Of a stretch of DNA of 64,000 nucleotides, positions 1-8,686 are shown piece after piece. Position numbers and translations under genes: made by a program. Source of the DNA: Natronococcus sp. CG52 (GTDB lineage Archaea > Halobacteriota > Halobacteria > Halobacteriales > Natrialbaceae); the NCBI RefSeq assembly GCF_023913515.1, contig NZ_CP099391.1, positions 1,240,001-1,304,000 on the forward strand, read 5' to 3'. The notes under the pieces are model-generated. The model did not search any database, had not been told where the DNA came from, and worked only from the letters and a program-made list of their open reading frames with translations. How positions within the stretch are numbered: position 1 is the stretch's first letter; each line of letters starts with the position of its first letter.

Positions 1-326
1 TCGACTTCGGCGGCGACGAACTCGAGGACGCCGATCTCGAGCCGGTCTCTACGGAGCTTCGCGACCCCGACGACGAGTACGGCTGGTGGGAACTCGAGGG
101 CGGCCAGTACGTCTTCCAGCACAACGAGTTTCTCACCGATCTCGAGGAGCCGCTGTTGCTCCAGCCCACCAACGAACTGCTCGCCCGCGGCGGCTCGCAT
201 CCGACGGTGCAGGTGGCCTCACACCTGCCGCTGATGCCGCTGACCGTCACCGGTTCCGGACTCGAGATCAAGGAAAACGCGCGCGTCTCGACGCTCGTTC
301 CGATCGGTACCGGACGGTTCGAGTGA
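1..326 (+). CDS. dCTP deaminase/dUTPase-like protein, 3' end only
   Basis: The open frame enters from the left edge (first full codon at 3) and stops with TGA at 324-326, giving about 107 residues. The segment reads through LLLQPTNELLARGG and ends TLVPIGTGRFE, which resembles the C-terminal beta-barrel of the dCTP deaminase/dUTPase superfamily, enzymes that keep dUTP low and supply dUMP. The N-terminal half, with the most informative motifs, lies outside the window, so catalytic residues cannot be checked. Codon use is typical haloarchaeal. The family call is likely but partial. Confidence 0.6.
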   Translation, partial: DFGGDELEDADLEPVSTELRDPDDEYGWWELEGGQYVFQHNEFLTDLEEPLLLQPTNELLARGGSHPTVQVASHLPLMPLTVTGSGLEIKENARVSTLVPIGTGRFE

Positions 327-388
327 GCCGCCGATTTCGGTCCGTGTCGTCGAACCGGACTACAGCGGCAACGGTCCGCGGAGTTGTC

Positions 389-793
389 TCAGTGATCTTC
401 GGACCGGTCCCGCCGTTCTCGCTCGAGCCGCTGACAGCCGACCACGAGCGAATCCGGGATATCGATCGCCATCGCCTGTAAACTCTCGAGGACGACGGTG
501 ACTTCGTCGAATCGCGATCCCCGAGCGGCGGTGAGCGGGTCGGTCTCCCACTCGACGAACTCCCCCTCTTCCAGCATCGGTAGATGACGGTGGTACAGGT
601 CGCGCCGAAGCTCCTCCGGATCGGGGGGAACGTTCGGATTTACCGCCGCTTCCGGGAGCGAGATCGACTCGTCTGCGGAACGGTCCAGAAGAGAGACGAC
701 CAACTGTCGACGGGGTTCGGCCGAGAGGGCGTCGAACACCCGATTCCATCTGCGAATAATACGCTTTCCGTTTTCGAATCGGACGGCTGTCAT
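389..793 (-). CDS. DUF7344-type winged-helix protein
   Basis: This 134-residue soluble acidic protein has a helix-rich N-terminal half (VFDALSAEPRRQLVVSLLD), then a segment LRRDLYHRHLPMLEEGEFVEW. That pattern is typical of the haloarchaeal DUF7344 winged-helix domain, in which the two parts form the recognition helix and wing. It is presumed to be a DNA-binding regulator; the target is unknown. It stands alone, convergent with the dCTP deaminase-like gene, and the ATG at 791-793 is the natural start. A related domain with two membrane helices is encoded at 4302-4973. The domain call rests on pattern recognition. Confidence 0.6.
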   Translation of the reverse strand: MTAVRFENGKRIIRRWNRVFDALSAEPRRQLVVSLLDRSADESISLPEAAVNPNVPPDPEELRRDLYHRHLPMLEEGEFVEWETDPLTAARGSRFDEVTVVLESLQAMAIDIPDSLVVGCQRLERERRDRSEDH

Positions 794-988
794 ACGCTTC
801 GATACGGTTCGTTCCCAATAAGGGATGGCCCCACCGACAATATTGGTAATTACCCGGTTGAAACGAGAGTCTCTCGCGGGAGCATCCGAGCGGTAGGTCC
901 CCCGTTTCCTCCCGTCGAATCGGCTCGAGCCGCCGGTCGGATCACTCCTCCTGGCGAAGTAGAGCCGGCACCCTACCGGTTGCAGCGC

Positions 989-1789
989 CTACCGGCCCTC
1001 GAACTCGGGCTCTCGATCCTCGAAGAACGCGGTGGCGCCCTCCTCGTGGTCGTCGGTCCCGAAGACGATGCCCTGTGCGGTCGCCTCGTCGACCAGCGCC
1101 TGTTCGATGGCTTTCTCGATCCCCTCTCCGACGAGCCGTTTCATCTGCCGCATCGCGACCGGCGGGCCGGAGACGATCTTTTCGACGACGTTCTCAACCG
1201 CCTCGTCGAACTCCTCGTCGGGGTAGACGTGATTGACGAGTCCCAGTTCCGCGGCGCGATCCGCGCCGACGATATCGCCCGTGAGGACGAGTTCCTTCGC
1301 GACGTTCTCGCCGACGATCCGCGGCAACAGGTAGGAGGTGCCCGCGTCGACGCTCAGGCCGACCTGGCGGAAGACGAAACCGAAGGCGGCCTCCTCGGTC
1401 GCGAGCTGGATATCGCAGGCTAGCGCCAGGTTCGCCCCGGCGCCGACGGCGGGGCCGTCGACGAGTGCGATCGTTGGGAGCGGGAACTCGACCAGTCGCG
1501 CGATCGTTTCGTTCGTCGTCCGTTCGAGGAGACGGACGCGTTCGTCGATCGGCATCTCGGACTGAATCCCCTCGACCATCGCCTCGATGTCGCCGCCGGC
1601 CGAGAACGAACCGCCGGAGCCCTCGATTACGACGCAGCGGGCGTCGGTCTCCTCGATTTCGTCGAGCGCCTCGACGATGCCCGCGCCGATCTCCCGCGAG
1701 AGCGCGTTCCGCCGATCCGGCTGATCGAGGGTGATCGTCGCCGCACCCTCCGCCTCGATCTCGAGGAGGACTGCCTCGCCGAGCGCCAT
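989..1789 (-). CDS. enoyl-CoA hydratase/isomerase family protein
   Basis: This 266-residue crotonase-fold enzyme has the oxyanion-hole segments GSFSAGGDIEAM (about residues 60-71) and GPAVGAGANLALACD (about 112-126). The usual pair of hydratase glutamates is not obvious. The second position reads VDAGTSYLLPRIVG, with Asp, as in PaaG-like isomerases, so the reaction may be isomerisation rather than simple hydration. A GTG at 1792 overlaps the stop of the upstream ligase gene (GTGA), and an ATG follows at 1789; either could be the start. It is cotranscribed with the acyl-CoA ligase, so a beta-oxidation or aromatic/fatty acid role is inferred. Confidence 0.85.
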   Translation of the reverse strand: MALGEAVLLEIEAEGAATITLDQPDRRNALSREIGAGIVEALDEIEETDARCVVIEGSGGSFSAGGDIEAMVEGIQSEMPIDERVRLLERTTNETIARLVEFPLPTIALVDGPAVGAGANLALACDIQLATEEAAFGFVFRQVGLSVDAGTSYLLPRIVGENVAKELVLTGDIVGADRAAELGLVNHVYPDEEFDEAVENVVEKIVSGPPVAMRQMKRLVGEGIEKAIEQALVDEATAQGIVFGTDDHEEGATAFFEDREPEFEGR

Positions 1790-3414
1790 CACTCGGCCTC
1801 CGCCTCGACGTCCTCCTGGTCGCGGAGTTTGAACTTCTGGACCTTCCCCGTCGTCGTTCGTGGAAGTTCCTCGACGAACTCGACCTCGCGGGGGTGTTTG
1901 TACTCGGCGAGGTTCGTGAGACAGTACTCCTTGATCTCCTCGGGCGCGACGTCAGCGTCGGGAGTTGGCACGATATACGCTTTGACGGTCTCGCCACGGC
2001 GCTCGTCGGGAATCCCGACGACGGCGGCGTCGGCGACGGCCTCGTGCTCGAAGAGCAACTCCTCGACCTCCCGGGGATAGACGTTGTAGCCGCCGGTGAC
2101 GATCATGTGCTTCTCGCGGTCGACGACGTAGAAGAAGCCGTCCTCGTCGTGGTAGCCGAGGTCGCCGGTGTGGAACCAGGTCTCGCCGTCGGCCTCGGTG
2201 AACGCCTCCTCGGTCGCCTCCGGGAGCCCGTAGTAGCCCTTCATCACGTTCGGTCCGGAGACGACGATTTCGCCCGTGATTTCCGTGAGATCCGCGTTCT
2301 CTTCGTCGATCGGTCCCTCCCCGACCGGCTGAACCTTCTCGAAGTCCTCGTCGACGACGCGGGAGTCGACGCCCGGAACGGTCTTGCCGACACTGCCGAC
2401 GCGTCGTCCCTCGATCGGGCTGTTGAAGTGCGTGATCGGACTCGTTTCCGTCAGTCCGTACCCTTCGTAGAGCTGTACGTCGTAGAGTTCCTCGAACTGG
2501 CGGAGGACCTCGACGGGGATTCCGGAGCCGCCGACCCCGCAGAGCCGCAGCGAGGAGAGGTCGAACTCGTCGGCGTCCGGCTGGTTGATGACGTCGTTGT
2601 ACATCGCCGGGACGCCGTGCATCAGCGTCAGTTCCTGCTCTTCGATGATCGAGACGGCCTCCTGGGCGTCCCACTGCGGGACCGCGTAGTAGGTTCCGCC
2701 GCTGAACAGCGTCGCGTTCATCACGACGGTCATGCCGTAGATGTGGAACAGCGGCAACACCCCGAGCTGTTTGTCGTCGGGGCGGATCCCGTCGGGGATG
2801 AGTTCGTCCGCCATCGAGGTGTTCGACTCGAGATTCCGGTGGGTCAGCTGCACCCCCTTGGGCTGGCCGGTCGTCCCGCTGGTGTACGGCTGGACCGCGA
2901 CGTCGTCGTCGTCACGCTCGACGATGTCGGGTGCGCCGGGTACCAGGAACTCCGCGAAGGGAATCGCGCCCTCAGCCTCGCCGCCGACATCGTGAGACGA
3001 CGTCTCACTGCCCGGTGAGCTCCGCTCGCCGACGCTGACGACGTGCTCGACGCTGGTGTCGTCCCGTACCTCCTCGACGAACGGGACGAGGTCGGCCAGC
3101 GCGACGACGACGTTCGCCTCGCTGTCGGCCAGCAGGTGGCCGATCTCGCGAGCCTTGTACTGCGGGTTCATCGGGACGACGACCCCGCCGGCCCGCAGCG
3201 TCCCGTGGAAGGCGATCACGAACGGCGGGACGTTCGGCAGATAGAGTGCGATCCGGTCGTCCTCGCCGATTCCCCTCTCCTCGAGTGCGGCGGCGAACGC
3301 GCCGGTCTGGCCCCAGAACTCCTCGTAGCTCGTCTCCTCGCCCCGGAAGCCGACCGCGGGGTTCTCCCCGTACTCCTGGACGGTCTCCGCGACGTGGTTG
3401 ACAAGATTTGTCAT
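1789..3414 (-). CDS. long-chain-fatty-acid--CoA ligase-type AMP-forming enzyme
   Basis: This 541-residue ANL-superfamily adenylating enzyme activates a carboxylic acid to its acyl-CoA with ATP. The phosphate-binding loop YTSGTTGQPKGVQLTH is at about residues 177-192, followed by YGLTETSP, the hinge region HTGDLGYHDEDGFFYVVDR and the C-terminal catalytic lysine in RTTTGKVQKF. It is the first gene of a two-gene operon with the enoyl-CoA hydratase. A Ser/Gly/Glu-rich stretch at about 129-149 interrupts the N-terminal domain and is encoded by DNA with two adjacent hairpins (see repeat at 2992-3027). The acid substrate cannot be read from sequence. Confidence 0.9.
   Translation of the reverse strand: MTNLVNHVAETVQEYGENPAVGFRGEETSYEEFWGQTGAFAAALEERGIGEDDRIALYLPNVPPFVIAFHGTLRAGGVVVPMNPQYKAREIGHLLADSEANVVVALADLVPFVEEVRDDTSVEHVVSVGERSSPGSETSSHDVGGEAEGAIPFAEFLVPGAPDIVERDDDDVAVQPYTSGTTGQPKGVQLTHRNLESNTSMADELIPDGIRPDDKQLGVLPLFHIYGMTVVMNATLFSGGTYYAVPQWDAQEAVSIIEEQELTLMHGVPAMYNDVINQPDADEFDLSSLRLCGVGGSGIPVEVLRQFEELYDVQLYEGYGLTETSPITHFNSPIEGRRVGSVGKTVPGVDSRVVDEDFEKVQPVGEGPIDEENADLTEITGEIVVSGPNVMKGYYGLPEATEEAFTEADGETWFHTGDLGYHDEDGFFYVVDREKHMIVTGGYNVYPREVEELLFEHEAVADAAVVGIPDERRGETVKAYIVPTPDADVAPEEIKEYCLTNLAEYKHPREVEFVEELPRTTTGKVQKFKLRDQEDVEAEAE
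2992..3027. repeat. in-frame paired-hairpin insertion in acyl-CoA ligase
   Basis: Positions 2992-2999 and 3001-3008 are perfect 8-nt complements around one base, and 3017-3020 pairs with 3024-3027 around 3 bases. The stretch encodes GERSSPGSETSS, unlike the well-conserved flanks. A similar peptide, GERTEGSRSSSELRSDGG, is encoded by a paired-hairpin stretch in mch at 58456-58499. It is interpreted as a small in-frame inserted element; absence from orthologues still has to be shown. Confidence 0.5.
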
Positions 3415-3593
3415 GGCTCACGGCCAACGTTGCCGTGTGTCGTAAAAAAGATTTACATTGTTCGGATTATCTCGGCAATAGTCTTACCGAGGATAAACGT
3501 CGGAAACCGACCGATCGATCGGAAGCGACGCGCCGCTCGTCGAGCGGTTTCCGACGCGGGGTATTTATCGCCGCCGTCCCTAGTCCCGTCTCG

Positions 3594-4205
3594 ATGTATC
3601 AGGACGTCCTCGTTCCGACCGACGGAAGCGACGGGACCCGACGAGCGATCGCACACGCCCTGACGATCGCCGACCGCTTCGATGCGACGGTGCACGCGCT
3701 CTCGATCGTCCCGCAGGGACCGCTCGGGACGGTCGAAGAAGAGGAGACGACCGCGGCCGCACGCCGGGCCGTCGAGCGCGTCGAGTGCGAGGCCGGACGG
3801 AACGGAACCGCGGTCACGACCGCGATCGAGTACGGCATCCCGCACGAGGAGATACTCGCCTACGTCGAGGACAACGGAATCGACATGGTCGTCATGGGGA
3901 CGCAGGGCCGAACGGGACTGGATCGGGTGCTGGTCGGAAGCGTGGCGGAACGCGTCGTCCGCCTGGCCGACGTTCCGGTCGTCACCGTTCGGCTGACCGA
4001 CGAAATTCGGCTCGAGGACGCCGAGGAGGTCGAACGACTCGCCCGCGAGCGAGCCGAATCGGACGGCTACGAGGACGTCTCGCTCCGCGACGAGCCACAC
4101 CGGACGAGTGCGTCGTGGACCGTCCCGCTCGAGACGGCCAGCGGACCCGTCTCCGTACAGGTCGACGCGGTCACGGCCGACGCTCGAATCACGACGGCGG
4201 CCTGA
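3594..4205 (+). CDS. universal stress protein (UspA family) with C-terminal extension
   Basis: This 203-residue protein opens with MYQDVLVPTDGSDGTRRAI, the usual UspA beta1-alpha1 segment. It carries the ATP-binding signature MGTQGRTGLDRVLVGS at about residues 100-115, followed by VPVVTVR. The last 65 or so residues form an acidic extension not present in minimal UspA domains (about 140 residues). An upstream in-frame start would give 265 residues, but the ATG at 3594 fits the domain start and a TATA-like GTATTTAT lies at 3561-3568, suiting a leaderless message. It is presumably cytosolic and stress-related; the partner is unknown. Confidence 0.88.
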   Translation: MYQDVLVPTDGSDGTRRAIAHALTIADRFDATVHALSIVPQGPLGTVEEEETTAAARRAVERVECEAGRNGTAVTTAIEYGIPHEEILAYVEDNGIDMVVMGTQGRTGLDRVLVGSVAERVVRLADVPVVTVRLTDEIRLEDAEEVERLARERAESDGYEDVSLRDEPHRTSASWTVPLETASGPVSVQVDAVTADARITTAA

Positions 4206-4301
4206 TCGGTCGTTGCTTCGAACGGATCAGATCTGCCGCAAACAGAAAAAGCGGTGCGAAGATACCCACCGAGACCCCACAGTAACCCCGTCGAAGCTCG
4301 C

Positions 4302-4973
4302 TTATCTCAGCGGTTTCACGTCGGCCGGAACGAGCGAGGACGCGTAGTTCCTGCCGATCGTGAACGCGAACAATGCGGTGGCGATCGTGCCGAGCACCAT
4401 CCCCGGAATCGCGACCGCTCCGATCGCGAGTGCGAGCGTGAGACTGGTTTCGACGGCGCTGATCGCGGCGTACACGCCGATCGCGGAGGACAGCAACAGA
4501 CTGGCACTCGCGACGGCGAGGACGGTGGAACGCTGCCGCAGCGTGCCTCCTCGTCCGTCTTCGTCTCCGGACTCGTCGGTATCCGTCTGCAACTCGAGGT
4601 ACGGTCGGAACAGTTCGAGTTTCTCCGTCGGACGGACGATACCGCGAGACTTGTTGTACTCGATGATGCCTTCCTTGTCGAGTTTCGGAAGGTGTGACTG
4701 GTAGAGCGGGATGTAGACGCGCTGGCGTTCCGTCGAGGACAGTTCCGCGACCGTCGTGTCGTTTTCCTTGGCGGCGACGTACTCGGCGACGTCTCGCATC
4801 TTGACGGCGTCGTTTTTCTCGAGGAGGTACCGAATCGAGTCCCGACGACGGTTCGTCTGCAGAATGTGAAAGATGTCGTCGTCCGGGAGCGTTGATACAT
4901 CCGTGTCGGTGCTCTGCGCGTCGGAGGAGGGTTCGTCTGCGGGATGTGGAGGGCGGTCTGTTTGGAGGGACAT
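4302..4973 (-). CDS. DUF7344-type winged-helix protein with two membrane helices
   Basis: The product is about 223 residues. After a polar leader, an N-terminal winged-helix-like domain (DIFHILQTNRRRDSIRYLLE to YQSHLPKLDKEGIIEYNKSR) precedes a short acidic linker. Two hydrophobic segments follow near the C-terminus (STVLAVASASLLLSSAIGVY and LALAIGAVAIPGMVLGTIA). This suggests a membrane-anchored DNA-binding or sensory protein, a layout common in haloarchaea. ATG at 4973 is preferred over a GTG three codons upstream. The segment at 4983-5040 is AT-rich and holds the promoter. Function is unknown. Confidence 0.65.
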   Translation of the reverse strand: MSLQTDRPPHPADEPSSDAQSTDTDVSTLPDDDIFHILQTNRRRDSIRYLLEKNDAVKMRDVAEYVAAKENDTTVAELSSTERQRVYIPLYQSHLPKLDKEGIIEYNKSRGIVRPTEKLELFRPYLELQTDTDESGDEDGRGGTLRQRSTVLAVASASLLLSSAIGVYAAISAVETSLTLALAIGAVAIPGMVLGTIATALFAFTIGRNYASSLVPADVKPLR

Positions 4974-5202
4974 CGTCTGCACTCAAACTGTGAGATCAAC
5001 ACTACATAATCTTTTTCTTATTTCGCCTAGTGAAAATTACTATTTCTTTTTTATGGATGGTTTCGTGACATTCGTTGTATTCGTACGGTGAATCGGATAA
5101 TTCGTCGTATTCCCGTCCGAGAGCGCGAGCCACGGTCTGTGACCGACGGTGACGGTCTCGAGGGCAGCGACAGCGGCGCGGCTCGACGGAACCTAACCGA
5201 GA

Positions 5203-6468
5203 CTATCGGGTGATTCGATTCACGACCGGCGTCGCCGTGATCCCGTGGACGAAAATCGAGATCAGGATTACCGCCCCGACCAACGCCCACAGCAGGTCGG
5301 CGTCGGCGAACGCGCCCTCGTTCAGACCGTGGGCGAGGTAGTAGAACGAACCGATCCCCCGGATCCCGAAGAAGGCGATCGTTCCCCGCTCGCCCCACCC
5401 GCGATCGAATCCGAGCAGGGACGTGATCCCGGCGAGGGGCCGAACGACGAAGACGATCGCCACCGCGGCGAGGATCGCCTCGAGCGTCAGCGGCTCGAGG
5501 AGACCGCCGGCGATCGCGCCGCCGAAGAACACCATGATGACCGCCATCGCGGTCTGCTCCGACAGCTCGCTCATCTGGTGAAGCGCCTCGTTGTAGTCGT
5601 GCGATCGCTCGTAGTCGCGGATCATCACCGCGGCGACGAAGACGGCGATGAACCCGTAGGCGCCGACGAGTTCCGTGATTCCGTAGACGAACAGCGTTCC
5701 GGCGACGGCCTCGAGTCCCTGAACCGACTTCGAGATCTGCGTCTCGGGGTTCGTCAGGAAGACGAGCCGAGCGACCACCCAGCCGAGGAGGATGCCGAGG
5801 ATCGTGCCGACGACGATCTTGTAGACGACGTCGATCAGGAGCCACTCGCCGGCCCAGTTGCCGGGAGCGATCCCGACGAGTGCGATCGCGATCGCCAGGT
5901 TGGTGAACGGAAACGCGAACCCGTCGTTCAGCCCGGCTTCGGAGGAGAGCGCGAACCGGACCTCGTTCTCGCGGTCGATCTCGTCCGCGCCGTCTGCCTG
6001 CCCGTCGCCGTTCGGTCCCTCGCCGGGGTCCGCGACCTGCACCTCCGAGGCGAGCACCGGATCGGTCGGCGCGATACACGCCCCGAGCAGAACGGCCGTC
6101 GGGAGGAACAGTCCGACGTACCACCAGCCGAGCAGCGCCGCGCCGGCGATCGACAGCGGCATCGCGATCAGGAGCAGTCGCCAGGTCGACATCCACGCGC
6201 GCAGTCCCGGCGGACGGTCGATCTTCAGCCCGACTCCCATCAGCGCGATGATGACGCCGAACTCCGCGAGCCGTTCGGTGAGCAACCCCTGCTCGAGCGG
6301 ATCCGGCGCCGGCAACCCGGTCGGGAGTCCGAACGCGAGCAGCCCGAACGAGACGAAGAAGATCGGAAGCGAAATCGCCCTGTCGGAAGCGAATCGCGGC
6401 AGGATCGAAACGCCGAACAGGACGACCCCGATGAGAACCAAGCCGACGTCGTACAATTCGAGAGCCAT
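5203..6468 (-). CDS. CPA1-type Na+(K+)/H+ antiporter
   Basis: This 421-residue polytopic membrane protein has about 12 predicted helices. The CPA1 core motifs are visible: ACIAPTDPVLASEVQV (TDP motif) and SEAGLNDGFAFPFTNLAI (the ND ion-binding motif), followed by a conserved helix RGIGSFYYLAHGLNEG. It exchanges cytosolic Na+ or K+ for protons, important for a salt-in organism. An acidic hydrophilic loop (about residues 155-170) sits between the TDP and ND helices. It is shorter than NhaP members with a large cytosolic tail. Ion specificity is not evident. It diverges from the lipoprotein gene at 6561. Confidence 0.88.
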   Translation of the reverse strand: MALELYDVGLVLIGVVLFGVSILPRFASDRAISLPIFFVSFGLLAFGLPTGLPAPDPLEQGLLTERLAEFGVIIALMGVGLKIDRPPGLRAWMSTWRLLLIAMPLSIAGAALLGWWYVGLFLPTAVLLGACIAPTDPVLASEVQVADPGEGPNGDGQADGADEIDRENEVRFALSSEAGLNDGFAFPFTNLAIAIALVGIAPGNWAGEWLLIDVVYKIVVGTILGILLGWVVARLVFLTNPETQISKSVQGLEAVAGTLFVYGITELVGAYGFIAVFVAAVMIRDYERSHDYNEALHQMSELSEQTAMAVIMVFFGGAIAGGLLEPLTLEAILAAVAIVFVVRPLAGITSLLGFDRGWGERGTIAFFGIRGIGSFYYLAHGLNEGAFADADLLWALVGAVILISIFVHGITATPVVNRITR

Positions 6469-6560
6469 CGATACTGCAAATCAACGTGTACTCGGGCATG
6501 AGTAACGGGCTGGCAACTGCAGAACCAACGCCTATTGCCGGGGGGTTCGGAACGTTTGCT

Positions 6561-7166
6561 ATGGAATCAGGATTTCCCTCTGGGAACGCGAGTCGGTCGC
6601 TACGCCGGCGACGGCTCCTGCAGTTGGGCGGACTCGGCGGGTTGTTGCTTCTGAGCGGCTGCACCGAAGACGTCGGCGAGGAACTCCCGCCGAATACGGA
6701 GTGGCCCGTCGCCGAACTGAAGCCGGAGTTACCGGTGGCAGAGAGGACGGAGGTCCTCGAAGAGCGCATCCAGGCGATGGCCGACGCCGAGATCACCGAC
6801 GAGGACGAGTTTGCCGAGGCCTTCGACGAATACGCCTTCGAGATCGAGTCCGTCGAGCGAGAGCAGGAGGTCCTGACGGTCGAGTACGTCAGCACCGAGC
6901 GGTACGCGGAGGGAACCCTCCACGACGTCGCGCCGATCGCGGGTGCGTTCGCGGCGCTGCTCGAGTCCGACTACGACGCCCTCGCACTCAGCATCACCAC
7001 CCTAGACGGGGCGCCGGCGGCGTACGGGTCAGCTTACGTCGAGGCCGAGTGGGCCGAGGCCTACAACGAGGGGGAGCTGACCGCCAAAGAGTACGGCGAG
7101 CTGGTGGAGGGAACGGTCGAGTCCGAGCGCCAGCCCCCGGAAGTCGAGACCGAACCGGACGAGTGA
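6561..7166 (+). CDS. Tat-type lipoprotein of unknown function
   Basis: This is a 201-residue protein. The N-terminus holds four arginines, a hydrophobic run and the lipobox LLLLSGC at about residues 27-33, so it is predicted to be Tat-exported and lipid-anchored on the outer face of the membrane. The mature part is acidic, with many Glu/Asp and Tyr and no recognised catalytic motif. The start at 6561 was chosen because the signal peptide then has a normal length; an upstream in-frame ATG at 6486 would add 25 residues. No family is recognised with certainty. Confidence 0.65.
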   Translation: MESGFPSGNASRSLRRRRLLQLGGLGGLLLLSGCTEDVGEELPPNTEWPVAELKPELPVAERTEVLEERIQAMADAEITDEDEFAEAFDEYAFEIESVEREQEVLTVEYVSTERYAEGTLHDVAPIAGAFAALLESDYDALALSITTLDGAPAAYGSAYVEAEWAEAYNEGELTAKEYGELVEGTVESERQPPEVETEPDE

Positions 7167-7344
7167 GCCGGCGACGATCGGTCCGCAGCGCCGCCGCCGA
7201 TCGAGTTCTCGCCGGGCGCCACCTCGTCCGAGAGGCAACACCGCGGGCCGGGTTCGGACGGAACTGACGGGTCGATTCGATCGATAGGCGCCGACCGGTC
7301 CACGCCGGTGAAACATATGTCCCGCTTCGGCCCCTCGAGTGCGT

Positions 7345-8565
7345 ATGGACAGCCGGACCGACGTTCTCGTCATCGGCGGCGGCGCAACCGGAGCCGGGAT
7401 CGCCAGGGATCTCGCGCTCCGAGACGTCGACGTAACGCTAGTCGAACGCGACGGACTCTCGGCCGGAACCTCGGGGCGATCGCACGGGTTGCTCCACAGC
7501 GGCGCGCGCTACGCCGAGGCCGACCGGCCGGAGGCACGGGCCTGTCTCGAGGAGAGCCGAATTCTGAAGGAGATCGCGGGAGTCTGCGTCCGCGATACGG
7601 GCGGGCTATTCGTCCAGTTGACCGAGGACGATCCGGACTACTTCGAGGCGAAACGCGCGGCCTGCGAGGAGGTCGGTATCTCGACCGAGGTCGTCGACGG
7701 CGAGACGGCCCGCGCGGAGATTCCCGACCTCAGCGACGACGTCGAGCGGGCGATGCGGGTTCCCGACGGCGTCGTCCTCCCGTCCCGGCTGGTCGCGGCG
7801 AACGCGGCGGATGCGCGCGATCACGGTGCGCGAATCCTGACTCACGCCCCGGTCACGGAGATGAGTCGCGAGCACGGCCGCGTTACCGAGGTTCACCTCG
7901 GCGGCGACGTCGACGAGACGATCGCGCCGACGTACGTCGTGAACGCCGCAGGTCCCTACGCGGCGTCCATCGCGGGCCTGGTCGGCGCGAGCGTCGGTCT
8001 CCACCCGACCAGGGGCGTCATGGTCTCGGTCGAGTACGACCGACTCGAGCCGGTTCTCAACCGGTGTCGCGATCCCGACGACGGCGACATCATCGTTCCG
8101 CACGACGACGAGGTCGTCCTCGGAACGACGAGCGTCCCGGTCGACGATCCGGAGGAGTACGAGCGAGCCGACTGGGAGATCGAGCGCTCGGTCGCGGAGT
8201 GTGCGAAGATGCTGCCGCCGGTCGCCGACGCCGCCCACGTCCGGACGTGGTGGGGCGTTCGCCCCCTCTACGAACCCGAGGAAGCCGCGCTGGACGAGCG
8301 CGGCATCTCCCGGGGCTTTCACCTGCTCGAGCACGCCGACGAGGGCGTGGATAACTTCGCCACCGTCGTCGGCGGGAAGCTCACGACGTACCGGAAGATG
8401 GCCGAAGCGACGGCGGATCTGGTCTGTAACCGACTCGAGGTCGAGGCCGACTGCGAAACCGCGACGCGGCGGCTCCCCGGCGCGGCCGATCCGGAGCGGG
8501 TCGACGAGTTCGTCGCCGAATTCGACGGCCAGGGACCGACGGACGCGGACCTCGTCGGCGACTGA
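7345..8565 (+). CDS. GlpA-like FAD-dependent glycerol-3-phosphate dehydrogenase family protein, short form
   Basis: The product is about 406 residues. The Rossmann FAD-binding motif VLVIGGGATGAGIARDLALR starts near residue 7. Later GlpA/GlpD features include SGRSHGLLHSGARYAEAD, VVNAAGPYAASIAG and VVGGKLTTYRKMAEATADLV. Haloarchaeal GlpA proteins usually continue to about 550-580 residues with a C-terminal Cys-rich BFD-like domain. This one stops soon after the FAD domain, and no such domain is seen in any frame downstream. No glpB/glpC/glpK is adjacent. It may act on another 2-hydroxy acid or phosphoester. A GTG two codons upstream is an alternative start. Confidence 0.8.
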   Translation: MDSRTDVLVIGGGATGAGIARDLALRDVDVTLVERDGLSAGTSGRSHGLLHSGARYAEADRPEARACLEESRILKEIAGVCVRDTGGLFVQLTEDDPDYFEAKRAACEEVGISTEVVDGETARAEIPDLSDDVERAMRVPDGVVLPSRLVAANAADARDHGARILTHAPVTEMSREHGRVTEVHLGGDVDETIAPTYVVNAAGPYAASIAGLVGASVGLHPTRGVMVSVEYDRLEPVLNRCRDPDDGDIIVPHDDEVVLGTTSVPVDDPEEYERADWEIERSVAECAKMLPPVADAAHVRTWWGVRPLYEPEEAALDERGISRGFHLLEHADEGVDNFATVVGGKLTTYRKMAEATADLVCNRLEVEADCETATRRLPGAADPERVDEFVAEFDGQGPTDADLVGD

Positions 8566-8651
8566 TCGGCGCAGAACGACTCGAATCGAACGGCTCGATA
8601 ACGGAGAAACCGACTCGTCGCGCCAGCAGGAGACGACCGGCCACCCCCAGC

Positions 8652-8658
8652 TATATAC
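8652..8658 (+). promoter_or_regulatory. TATA box for the dodecin gene
   Basis: TATATAC lies about 29 nt before the ATG at 8687, the spacing expected for a leaderless haloarchaeal transcript. It is the best AT-rich box in the intergenic segment. Confidence 0.5.
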
Positions 8659-8686
8659 TCGATAACGCCGTCCGTTGTCACGGATC

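Noticed and set aside
5051-6895. 614-codon minus-strand frame spanning the antiporter
   Set aside because: Overlaps the true antiporter frame and lacks membrane helices; arginine-rich shadow.
7165-7345. Glycerol operon promoter or missing glp gene between lipoprotein and GlpA-like gene
   Set aside because: Only 178 nt with no frame of family character; nothing more can be supported.
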